NCBI GenBank assembly: GCA_007694905.1
Contig: REEU01000193.1
Span: 1 to 37,786 of the forward strand
Origin: Gammaproteobacteria bacterium
GTDB lineage: Bacteria > Pseudomonadota > Gammaproteobacteria > Pseudomonadales > Azotimanducaceae
DNA length: 37,786 nucleotides
Direction: 5' to 3'
This document shows, piece after piece, positions 15,106-23,121 of the stretch; position 1 is the stretch's first letter, and every line of letters begins with the position of its first letter. The translations under genes were made by a program, and so were the position numbers. The notes below the pieces were generated by a model. That model ran no database searches and was not told the DNA's origin. It saw nothing but the letters and a program-made list of their open reading frames with translations.

Positions 15106-15870
15106 TCAGTTGTTCCACCAGGGCCGGTCCGAAAAGGAGCGGATATCGATCTCGTGGCTCCAGGCCGAGCGATGCTGCCGGGCGATGTGCAGGTAGGTCT
15201 CCGCGACGCGATCCGGCAGGATGAGGCCGTCGTGCTCCATGCCGCGTTGCTCCCGCAGGGCCTGGAACCGTTCCGGCCCCAGCATTTTCCCGAGGGTGTC
15301 CGGTGCATCGACCGCACCGTCGATGATGATGTGAGCGACGTGAATGCCAAGCGGTGCGAATTCCGCATTCAGGGTCTGACACAACATACGCCGCCCGCCC
15401 ATGGCTGCCGCATGGGAGTGCTGGCCGGCGTTGCCCCGCATGGCCGCCGTGGCCGAGGTCACGAGCAGCGTGCCCATGCCCCGCGCTGCCATACGCGGAC
15501 ACAGCGCGCTGGCGAGACGAAACAGTCCGAATGTGGCCAGACGCCAGCCCATCTCGAACGCACGATAGCTGGTGTCCTGCAGCGATCGGTCACCAATCTG
15601 GGCGCCTAGGTTGTAAACCGCCACGTCGATGGGCCCGATCTCCGACTCCACTGCTGCCACCCGCGCCTCGATGCTTTCCGGTTCCACGGCATTGAGCAGG
15701 AATCCGCTGGCGTCACCGCCGTCGGCCTGGATCTGCCCCACAAGACGCTCGAGGCCGTCGTCGTCGCTGCGCCGGCACAGGACGGCGTGATACCCCGCGG
15801 CGGCGAAGCATCGGGCGACGTTGCCGCCGATGCCCGCGCCGGCACCGATGACCAGGCAGACAGGTTTCAT
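15106..15870 (-). CDS. Short-chain dehydrogenase/reductase-family protein with altered active site
   Basis: This 254-residue Rossmann protein has the nucleotide-binding Gly motif GAGAGIG (residues 9-15), the NxGA-like NLGAQ (87-91) and the conserved Ser in VTSATAA (Ser139). Where the classical Tyr-x-x-x-Lys should lie, aligning back from LNAEFAPLGIHVAHIIIDG, the sequence is HAAAM, so Tyr is replaced by His153 and Lys by Met157. Some relatives have Phe for Tyr but keep Lys; losing both suggests a non-classical or non-catalytic protein. Cofactor binding looks possible. It stands alone, convergent with the phosphatase gene. Confidence 0.85.
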   Translation of the reverse strand: MKPVCLVIGAGAGIGGNVARCFAAAGYHAVLCRRSDDDGLERLVGQIQADGGDASGFLLNAVEPESIEARVAAVESEIGPIDVAVYNLGAQIGDRSLQDTSYRAFEMGWRLATFGLFRLASALCPRMAARGMGTLLVTSATAAMRGNAGQHSHAAAMGGRRMLCQTLNAEFAPLGIHVAHIIIDGAVDAPDTLGKMLGPERFQALREQRGMEHDGLILPDRVAETYLHIARQHRSAWSHEIDIRSFSDRPWWNN

Positions 15871-16046
15871 GCGAGCGAGCTCCTTGCAGTCGACGTGGCG
15901 AGGAGAGATCTTTAAGTTGCATCATAAAACCTACCAAGCCTTTCGCACAAGCCGATACGCCGCGACGGCGAACGATGGTCAAAAGGGTGCACGGCGGCCT
16001 GCGCTCTGGCGGTCGACGGCTGGTGGGTTGATCGAGGATGCAGCCC

Positions 16047-16088
16047 GTAGCGACAGGGCCGCTCCGCCACGGACGGCCGCTTCGCTAC
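16047..16088. repeat. Long interrupted hairpin, REP-like
   Basis: GTAGCGA (16047-16053) pairs with TCGCTAC (16082-16088). Inside these, GGCCG pairs with CGGCC and CCG with CGG around a CCA loop. It lies just downstream of the phosphodiesterase stop (16110) on the minus strand. There is no T-run, so it resembles a repetitive extragenic palindrome more than an intrinsic terminator. The rest of 15871-16109 holds nothing else recognisable. Confidence 0.45.
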
Positions 16089-16109
16089 CGAACCCGGAAA
16101 GCGCGGCAT

Positions 16110-17684
16110 TCAGCCTTGAGTATCAGCCACTTCCACAACGGCCATGCTTGCAGCAACCTTTCGCGTCAGCAGCGACCGCCCATCGCAGCTCGGTATGTCC
16201 ATACCGAGCAGATCCAGCAGCGTCGGCGCCAGGTCCATGGGTACAGCGCCGGCTTCACCAACGCTCAGTCCAACGCCCCCTCCCGCGAGCCAAAGCCGGC
16301 CATGCGGGGTATGGTCACCCGTCCGCGGGATGATCGACTGATCCGACAGCGGACCAAGCGTCGGGCTGATCAGGTTGCTGACATCCACGTGTCGATTCCA
16401 GATCAGGAGCATGTCCGGAAGCATGTCGATCTGATCACCCGTGTACTCCAGCGTGGGGAATGCGATGTCAGAGACCAGTGGCTCGCCATGGTGGTCGTGG
16501 ATCCCGCGGAACTCGTCTGCGATGCCTTCCACGGTTGCCAGGAAATCCGAGCCGGGATCGACCAGGCCATGGGCCTCACGGCCGCGCACGTTGACCCGTA
16601 CGGCGCCGGCGTTGGCGTTATGCGCCTGCGCAAAATAGCGACGCCCCTGGCGCATGTTCCGGGACGCCTTCTGGAAGTGCCGCCCAACGATTCCGATGTG
16701 CTTCAGCCGGGAACGCAGGGTCTCCGGGACGATGGCACGCCAGAGACCGACCAGGCGCCGCTTCGCGGCTCCACGGGTGGACACCGAACCTGCTCCAGCA
16801 GGTGCCGACGACAAGCTCTCCAGATCCCAGAGCACCTGATCCAGGGACCTGTTGAACGTGTTCAGACGTTCCATGCCCGGGCCCGCGAGCACCACGATGT
16901 TCACGTCGGGACCGGCCGCAGCGGCGATCTCAGCCATCGCACGGTCGACCGCCATGTAAATGGTACGCACCGGATCGCCGAGTTCACGAACAAGCTCGGC
17001 GTCGTATCTGGGATGCTCAGGCTCGTAGAGATGCCAGCAAAGATGGCCGATGTCATGGGGCTCGGCGAAACTGCAGGTGAAGACGTCCCAGTCCCGCGAG
17101 TCCAAAAGCTCGACCATGGCCGAGGCCTTGGTCACAAGACGACGCTGCAGTCTGCTGACCAGTTCGGGGTAGTCCTGCGTCGCGATGATGAACGCGTCGG
17201 AGTCGCCGTCGAGCGGATCATCGCCGTAGCGCTGCAGCATTTCCGCTGCCAGTTCCGGCGGGCTGCTGCGAAGCGGCTCCTGCCGCTCGTGAGTCATCCA
17301 GTCGCAGATCTGGACACCGTGGGCCAGTGGCCGCAGCGCACCATGGACCGTATCGATGGTCGCCGTCTGCAGCCCGGCGGCATCCAGAACTTCCCAGAAC
17401 TGCGGTGCATGGAGGCCGTCGTCACGGAACGGGATTCGGGAGTAGGTCGCTGGGTCGAAGACCGTCGAGTACATGCGACCATGCTTCGCGGGATTGACAC
17501 CCGTACTCGCGCAGGGCCAGAACACCCCGTCACCGAAACCCTTCAGGTTCGTGACGGGCAGAGAGCTGCCCATCGCATCGAGTGCTGCCAGACAAGGCAG
17601 GTCACCACTTTCCATCCAGCGATCGAGCAGGCTCGGCTCGCTGGCGTCCAGGCAGAAAACGATTGTCTTAGCGGTCATCATCAA
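16110..17684 (-). CDS. Type I phosphodiesterase / alkaline phosphatase-superfamily protein
   Basis: The 524-residue product fits the nucleotide pyrophosphatase/phosphodiesterase branch. KTIVFCLDASEPSLL at the N-terminus supplies the first metal Asp, WPCASTGVNPAKHGRMY (about residues 56-72) has the nucleophile Ser/Thr ahead of the typical TGxNPxKHG motif, FAEPHDIGHLCWHLYEPEHPRYD gives Asp/His ligands, and GDHTPHGRLWLAGGGV near residue 460 gives the last His. It has no signal peptide, so it may be cytosolic. The first codons overlap the end of the upstream glycosyltransferase by 17 bp, so it is translationally coupled to it. Related proteins occur near surface glycan genes; the substrate is unknown. 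Confidence 0.82.
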   Translation of the reverse strand: MMMTAKTIVFCLDASEPSLLDRWMESGDLPCLAALDAMGSSLPVTNLKGFGDGVFWPCASTGVNPAKHGRMYSTVFDPATYSRIPFRDDGLHAPQFWEVLDAAGLQTATIDTVHGALRPLAHGVQICDWMTHERQEPLRSSPPELAAEMLQRYGDDPLDGDSDAFIIATQDYPELVSRLQRRLVTKASAMVELLDSRDWDVFTCSFAEPHDIGHLCWHLYEPEHPRYDAELVRELGDPVRTIYMAVDRAMAEIAAAAGPDVNIVVLAGPGMERLNTFNRSLDQVLWDLESLSSAPAGAGSVSTRGAAKRRLVGLWRAIVPETLRSRLKHIGIVGRHFQKASRNMRQGRRYFAQAHNANAGAVRVNVRGREAHGLVDPGSDFLATVEGIADEFRGIHDHHGEPLVSDIAFPTLEYTGDQIDMLPDMLLIWNRHVDVSNLISPTLGPLSDQSIIPRTGDHTPHGRLWLAGGGVGLSVGEAGAVPMDLAPTLLDLLGMDIPSCDGRSLLTRKVAASMAVVEVADTQG

Positions 17685-18717
17685 GGCTCAGGCGAAAGTG
17701 GCTGGTCTGATATCCGGAGGTCAGCAGGCGTTCCAGATGCAACCGGATGACCTCGCGCTTGAACCAGGCGCGCCAGCAGAACCGCTGCGCCAGGCTTCGG
17801 TTCAATACCTCCAGGGCAGCTGCACGATCGCCCTCCATGGCCAGCCTGCTGGCCAGCGCGCTACGCGCCGCCTGCAGACGGTCTTCGATAAGTGCGATCA
17901 TCTGCGGGGCCTGTTCCCGTACCAGCACGAGCCACTTCTGGAACATCTTCTCGTGCAGCGCCAGCCGGGTGGGGCTCTGCATCGTGAACTCGCTGGTCAG
18001 ACCGTGGATCCTGCCCTGCGGCCGATCGATTTCCACCAGGGGTTCGTTGACGTAACAAAGCGGTGTGGCCAGGGCGAGTCGGAACAGGAAGTCCACATCC
18101 TGTGCGACCCGCATGGTGGGGTCGAACATCCCGACTTGCCGCAGAACATCGGCTCGGACCAGGATGCTTTGCATCATGATGCCGTGAGACAGGCGCCCGG
18201 TAATCGCGAGGGCGTTGTCCAGGCGCCCCGTGGGGCCAGCCAGACGGAGCTTCCCCCTGGACAAGGTCGTATCCGTTTCCACGCCGTCCGTGACGTACAC
18301 CGAATCAGTGAAGCAGGCGCCACAATCTGGAAAGGCCGCCAGCGCCTCGAGCTGGCTGCGCAACTTCCCAGGCTTCCAGCAGTCGTCCGAATCATTGAAG
18401 CCGACCCACGTGCCCAGGCTCCGATCGAGGGCCTGGTTCAGCGCGACGCTCTTGCCCTGATTGTCCTGATGGCGGATGAAGACCAACCGGCCCTGCCAGC
18501 TCGGGTGGAGCTGGAGTAATGCCCCGATCCGGGCCGCGGTATCGTCGGTGGAGCCGTCATCGATCAGGATCACGTTGGCGACGGGCGCTGACTGATCAAA
18601 CACACTTGCCAGCGTTCGCGCCAACCACGGGCCACGATTGAAGGTCGGAATGATGACCGTGATCGTGGGAACGGGTCCCGGCGTTGCTGCACGCATGGTC
18701 TTGAGCGATTTCGCCAC
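17668..18717 (-). CDS. Family 2 glycosyltransferase
   Basis: The GT-A fold is clear. TITVIIPTFNRGPWLARTLASVFDQ near the N-terminus is the nucleotide-sugar-binding strand, ILIDDGSTDDT follows, and FNDSDDCWKPGKL provides the DxD-type metal motif; VAQDVDFLFRLA is the acceptor-side ED-like motif. The frame extends to 18879, but a GTG at 18717 with GGAGGAACC immediately before it gives 349 residues and is the likely start. The C-terminal 100 residues are helical and rich in Arg and Leu. It likely transfers a sugar to a surface glycan or lipid, together with the overlapping phosphodiesterase gene. A long conserved leader shared with a lytic transglycosylase gene lies upstream. Confidence 0.87.
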   Translation of the reverse strand: MAKSLKTMRAATPGPVPTITVIIPTFNRGPWLARTLASVFDQSAPVANVILIDDGSTDDTAARIGALLQLHPSWQGRLVFIRHQDNQGKSVALNQALDRSLGTWVGFNDSDDCWKPGKLRSQLEALAAFPDCGACFTDSVYVTDGVETDTTLSRGKLRLAGPTGRLDNALAITGRLSHGIMMQSILVRADVLRQVGMFDPTMRVAQDVDFLFRLALATPLCYVNEPLVEIDRPQGRIHGLTSEFTMQSPTRLALHEKMFQKWLVLVREQAPQMIALIEDRLQAARSALASRLAMEGDRAAALEVLNRSLAQRFCWRAWFKREVIRLHLERLLTSGYQTSHFRLSLDDDR

Positions 18718-18890
18718 GGTTCCTCCAGAACTAGCACCGGCGACAAGATCCACCATGCTGAACGGCGTGACTTCATGTCTCATCGGTCGCAGGGCATGCC
18801 TGCTCAGCGACGAGCACCACGACGGCGCTCTGTCACCAGCATTCGTACATACGAGGCCGACGATGCTCGCTCGCGGCAATCACGGTCTGT
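18718..18890 (-). promoter_or_regulatory. Conserved leader copy A upstream of the glycosyltransferase
   Basis: This segment shares two strongly similar blocks with 27402-27580, upstream of a lytic transglycosylase. The 5' block has GAGCATNGTC and TGATTG after ACAGACC. The 3' block runs from GCCGTTCAGC through GCCGGTG to AGTTCTGGAGG, ending at the start codon. In the middle, GTCGC and GCGAC form a hairpin in both copies, with a GCAGG/CCTGC extension only in this copy. The unequal conservation and the shared stem argue for a structured 5' UTR rather than a coding or DNA-only repeat. The ligand, if any, is unknown. Confidence 0.5.
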
Positions 18891-18921
18891 GCGGTATCGC
18901 ACAACGTGTGTGCGATACCGC
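18891..18921. repeat. Perfect 13-bp inverted repeat
   Basis: GCGGTATCGCACA (18891-18903) is the exact reverse complement of TGTGCGATACCGC (18909-18921), separated by ACGTG. It lies at the 5' edge of leader copy A, between the divergent glycosyltransferase and Sel1 genes. Copy B has only one arm of it. It could be an operator, the first stem of the leader RNA, or the boundary of an inserted element. Confidence 0.7.
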
Positions 18922-18980
18922 TCATCTCTCGCCGCGCCCCGCTCGCTGCCTGCCTGGCATCGCCAGGAGCTGGCGGGGAA

Positions 18981-19025
18981 CTGTCACCGTAATGTCATCC
19001 CTGGGACCGGGCGAGCCTCTATAAT
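18981..19025 (+). promoter_or_regulatory. Pho-box-like repeats and a perfect -10 hexamer
   Basis: CTGTCAC (18981-18987) and ATGTCAT (18992-18998) are separated by four bases, giving the 11-bp period of PhoB half-sites (consensus CTGTCAT). A perfect TATAAT lies at 19020-19025, about 30 bases before the Sel1 ATG. The gap to the -10 is 21 bp, one helical turn longer than in classical promoters, so a further degenerate half-site would be needed. No good -35 is present, as expected for an activator-dependent promoter. Phosphate control is an inference. Confidence 0.45.
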
Positions 19026-19054
19026 TGGCTGTCTTCTTCCTTTCCGGAACCATC

Positions 19055-19918
19055 ATGCCCGCTGTTCGTGCGCTCCTGATTTTGTTGCTGGTTTCAGCTC
19101 CCGGCTGGGCGGCTCCCGAGCCGCCTGACTGGTCGAAGGAGCAGGCCGCGGGATTGAAGGGCGATGAGCAGCTCGAGCTGGGATTGGCGCATGTTGCCCA
19201 GCAACATTACGTCGAGGCCAGACGCTGGTTCGAATCGGCCGCCGCTGAGGGCGAAAGTCGCGCCAAACTCAATCTGGGCTGGCTTCACGAGGAAGGTCTG
19301 CTCGGCACCGTGGACGGGGACGCCGCCATCGACTGGTACACGCGAGGTGTACTTGCAGGCGAGAGCGCCTACGCCACCAAGCTGGCCTGGATTCACCTCC
19401 AGGGTCAGCTGGTCCAGTCCGATCTGGCCACGGCGGAGCGCTGGTTCCGCTATGCCATCGACGCCGGACATCCGGAGGGCCAGCTTGGTCTCGGGTCCGT
19501 GGTGCTCGCGGAGGTCATGGGCGGTGATTCGCAGCGCATCGATGAAGCCCTGAAGCTGTTCTCGGACGCACTCGAGCATGGCCTGATGCTCGCCAGCTAC
19601 TACCTCGGCCGCATCTACCGGGAAGGCCTCGGTGTGCCGCCAGACCCGACGTTGGCTCTGGACTTCTACACGCTCGGTGCCGAGGCCGGTCTCGCCGACG
19701 TGCAATGGCGATTGGGCGAAATGTATGCCGAGGGCGTTGGCACCGAACGCGATCTGATTCTGGCCGCGAAGTGGGCCTATCTGGCGGCGGCGAACGGCGC
19801 CAGCGAAAGTCTGGGGCTGATTGCGGAGGTCGAGGCCGAACTCGACCGGGATGACATTGCCGAAGCCCGCAGGCAGGCATGGCTCGAGGCGGGAGGCTCG
19901 GCGTCAGACCTGGACTGA
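19055..19918 (+). CDS. Secreted Sel1-repeat (SLR) protein
   Basis: The 287-residue protein starts MPAVRALLILLLVSAPGWA, a signal peptide with likely cleavage near Ala-Ala-Pro at residue 20. After it come about six Sel1-like repeats of roughly 36 residues. Examples are ARRWFESAAAEGESRAKLNLG, AERWFRYAIDAGHPEGQLGLG, ALDFYTLGAEAGLADVQWRLG and AAKWAYLAAANGASESLGL, with intervening YxEGxG-type turns such as YREGLGV and YAEGVGT. Such repeats form solenoids for protein-protein contact in the periplasm. I use ATG 19055; a TTG at 19025 would overlap the -10 box. No operon partner is visible on this strand. A Pho-box-like site lies upstream. Confidence 0.87.
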   Translation: MPAVRALLILLLVSAPGWAAPEPPDWSKEQAAGLKGDEQLELGLAHVAQQHYVEARRWFESAAAEGESRAKLNLGWLHEEGLLGTVDGDAAIDWYTRGVLAGESAYATKLAWIHLQGQLVQSDLATAERWFRYAIDAGHPEGQLGLGSVVLAEVMGGDSQRIDEALKLFSDALEHGLMLASYYLGRIYREGLGVPPDPTLALDFYTLGAEAGLADVQWRLGEMYAEGVGTERDLILAAKWAYLAAANGASESLGLIAEVEAELDRDDIAEARRQAWLEAGGSASDLD

Positions 19919-20007
19919 CCGGGCAGCGCGCATGCAGGTGCCAGGGCCGAGCTGATCAAGCAGCGCTGAACCAGGAATCGCGGCAGCCGCACGGACGCAG
20001 TCGCCAA

Positions 20008-21015
20008 TCAGTTCTGCATGGGAATGCCGTCATCCCATCGAAAACCGATCCCGCCCGCCTGCCAGACACCTTCTCCAAGCGGATTGGGCCCCTGGATGTC
20101 GAGATACAACGGCAATCCGAATCCGGGAGCAAAATCTGCGACACCACGCACGGTGCTCCGATGCATGATCCGCAAGCCCTGCTCCTCGGCGGGAAGGTGC
20201 GCTTCAGGGGCAGCGCGATGCGCCACGGCCAGATTGTCGATGAAAATGCAGTCGAGTTCCCGGTATTCGTAGGCGATGGCGTATCCGTTCTCGAGGCCGG
20301 CATTGAGAACGTCGTTGTATTCATGGCAAAGGCGCTTCAGCTCGTCCGCATCCAACAGACGGAAACCATCCTCATCCGGCAGCTTTTCGATCACGGCACC
20401 GGTCATGCCCAAGTGCAGCCAGATGCACTTTCGTCCTGAGATGGGATGCTCATGCACAGCGGGATGAACCACTCCGGTGTTGGAGTTCACTGAGGAGAGA
20501 CGGCTCCAGAGTGCGCGCCGTTCTTCAGGGAGGGCGTCATGCGCCGCGCCCTGATGAGCGTAATAGGTCCCTCCGCCTTTCTCTGCCGGCCGGATAATGT
20601 GATAGCCCGCGTGGGAAAACGTGGCCGCATTGAAGCTGCCGTCGTTGTGCCATTGAGGGCCCACGCCAGGAATGCCGTGGCGGCGATCATTGGACAGGCG
20701 AAAAATGTGCTGATTATGGCCGGGCGTCGCGGGATGGACGCCATGGGTGCTGTGCAGCGCCCGGCCTCCCCACCAGCAGCTGGCGCGTAGAAAGTCCTCA
20801 GGTTCCAGCTGTCGCTCGTTCCTGAACACAATGAATCCACGATGCGCCATTTCCTGCTCGAGCGCCTGCAGCACGTCAGGTGGCGGCTCGTCGGACGAGA
20901 GGTCGATGCCAAACACTTCGGCGCCGATGGGGTCGAGGGGCTCGATGCGACCACCGAACGCTTCGATGACCGCCACGCGCGCCGGATCAAGGGGTGCAAC
21001 AATAGGTGACCGCAT
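20008..21015 (-). CDS. TauD/TfdA-family 2-oxoglutarate-dependent dioxygenase
   Basis: This 335-residue enzyme has the iron motif QWHNDGSF (His123, Asp125), distal His266 in NLAVAHRAAPE, and the 2-oxoglutarate Arg in LRIMHRSTVRG. GAEVFGIDLSSDE at the N-terminus is family-typical. It is longer than the two others in this window and differs in the loop GVHPATPGHNQHIF. It lies 92 bp downstream of the last ABC-transporter ATPase on the same strand, so it may act on a compound imported by that transporter. No strong Shine-Dalgarno is visible before ATG 21015. The substrate is unknown. Confidence 0.88.
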   Translation of the reverse strand: MRSPIVAPLDPARVAVIEAFGGRIEPLDPIGAEVFGIDLSSDEPPPDVLQALEQEMAHRGFIVFRNERQLEPEDFLRASCWWGGRALHSTHGVHPATPGHNQHIFRLSNDRRHGIPGVGPQWHNDGSFNAATFSHAGYHIIRPAEKGGGTYYAHQGAAHDALPEERRALWSRLSSVNSNTGVVHPAVHEHPISGRKCIWLHLGMTGAVIEKLPDEDGFRLLDADELKRLCHEYNDVLNAGLENGYAIAYEYRELDCIFIDNLAVAHRAAPEAHLPAEEQGLRIMHRSTVRGVADFAPGFGLPLYLDIQGPNPLGEGVWQAGGIGFRWDDGIPMQN

Positions 21016-21107
21016 ACCGAGGCATTCTACTTCATGGTGGACTCGCGATGCACACGGACCGGTGTTCGCCGCTGCTGCGAGGAGCGCGCTATCGGCAGAT
21101 CAGTGCT

Positions 21108-22128
<1,021 letters not shown>

Positions 22129-22136
<8 letters not shown>

Positions 22137-23121
22137 AGCCGTAGCACGCCCTTTCATGCTGAGGACCGATGGATTCCAGCGGCGGCTTTCCCTGCCGGCA
22201 CAGATCCCGCGCGTATGCACAGCGCGGCGCAAAGGCGCAGCCCGGGGGCAGATTGGCGAGATCCGGCGGCTGGCCCGGAATCGTTTGCAGCGGCCGGCCA
22301 GGGTCCGAGTCCAGTGACGGAACGGATGCCATCAGACCCTGCGTGTAGGGGTGTTTCGGATTGGCATAGAGCTCGCGGGCGGATGCGCTCTCGATGACCC
22401 TGCCGCCGTACATGACAGCGACGCGATCGGCGTAGCGTGCCACCACGCCAAGGTCGTGCGTGATCAGAATCTGGGCCGCCCCGGTCTCCCGGGTCAGGGC
22501 CTTGAGCAGTGCCAGGATCTGCGCCTGCACAGTCACGTCGAGGGCGGTGGTGGGCTCATCGGCGATGATCAGCTTCGGATCGCAGGCCAGAGCCATGGCG
22601 ATCATGACGCGTTGGCGCATGCCACCGGAAAAATGGTGCGGATAACTGTCCAGGCGATCCACTGGATCCGGAATCGACACCCGCGCCAACAGCTCGACTG
22701 CACGCTTTCTCGCGGCCTGCCAGCTCAGACCCTGATGCAGCACCAGAGGTTCTGCGACCTGCTTGCCGATGGTCAACACCGGATTCAGTGACGACATGGG
22801 TTCCTGGAAGATCATGGCAATGCGATTGCCGCGCACCTTGCGCATTTCAGCCCCGCTGAGGCGACCGAGGTCGACCCCGTCGAACAGGATGCGACCCTGC
22901 TCGATCTCGCCGTTGTCGCCAATCAGTCGCAGCAGCGAGAGCGCAGTAACGCTTTTGCCGGAGCCACTCTCACCGACAATCGCCAGCGTCTCGCCGGCGT
23001 GGACATGAAGGCTGACACCATCGACTGCGCGCACCATCCCGCGATCGGTGCGGAACCGAACAGAGAGATTCTCCACGCGCAGCAGCGCCGGGGCACCGGA
23101 AGCAGCGATCGCTTCGCTCAC
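22129..23121 (-). CDS. Peptide-type ABC transporter ATP-binding protein (DppD/OppD-like)
   Basis: This 330-residue ATPase shows Walker [17 protein letters not shown]-loop [14 protein letters not shown], signature [12 protein letters not shown] and Walker [13 protein letters not shown], followed by the H-loop ITHDLGVVA. The C-terminal [18 protein letters not shown] and [15 protein letters not shown] extension identifies the dipeptide/oligopeptide group, with Cys ligands as in DppD. It overlaps the preceding binding-protein gene by four bases and the next ATPase by eight, so the operon order is clear. Confidence 0.94.
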
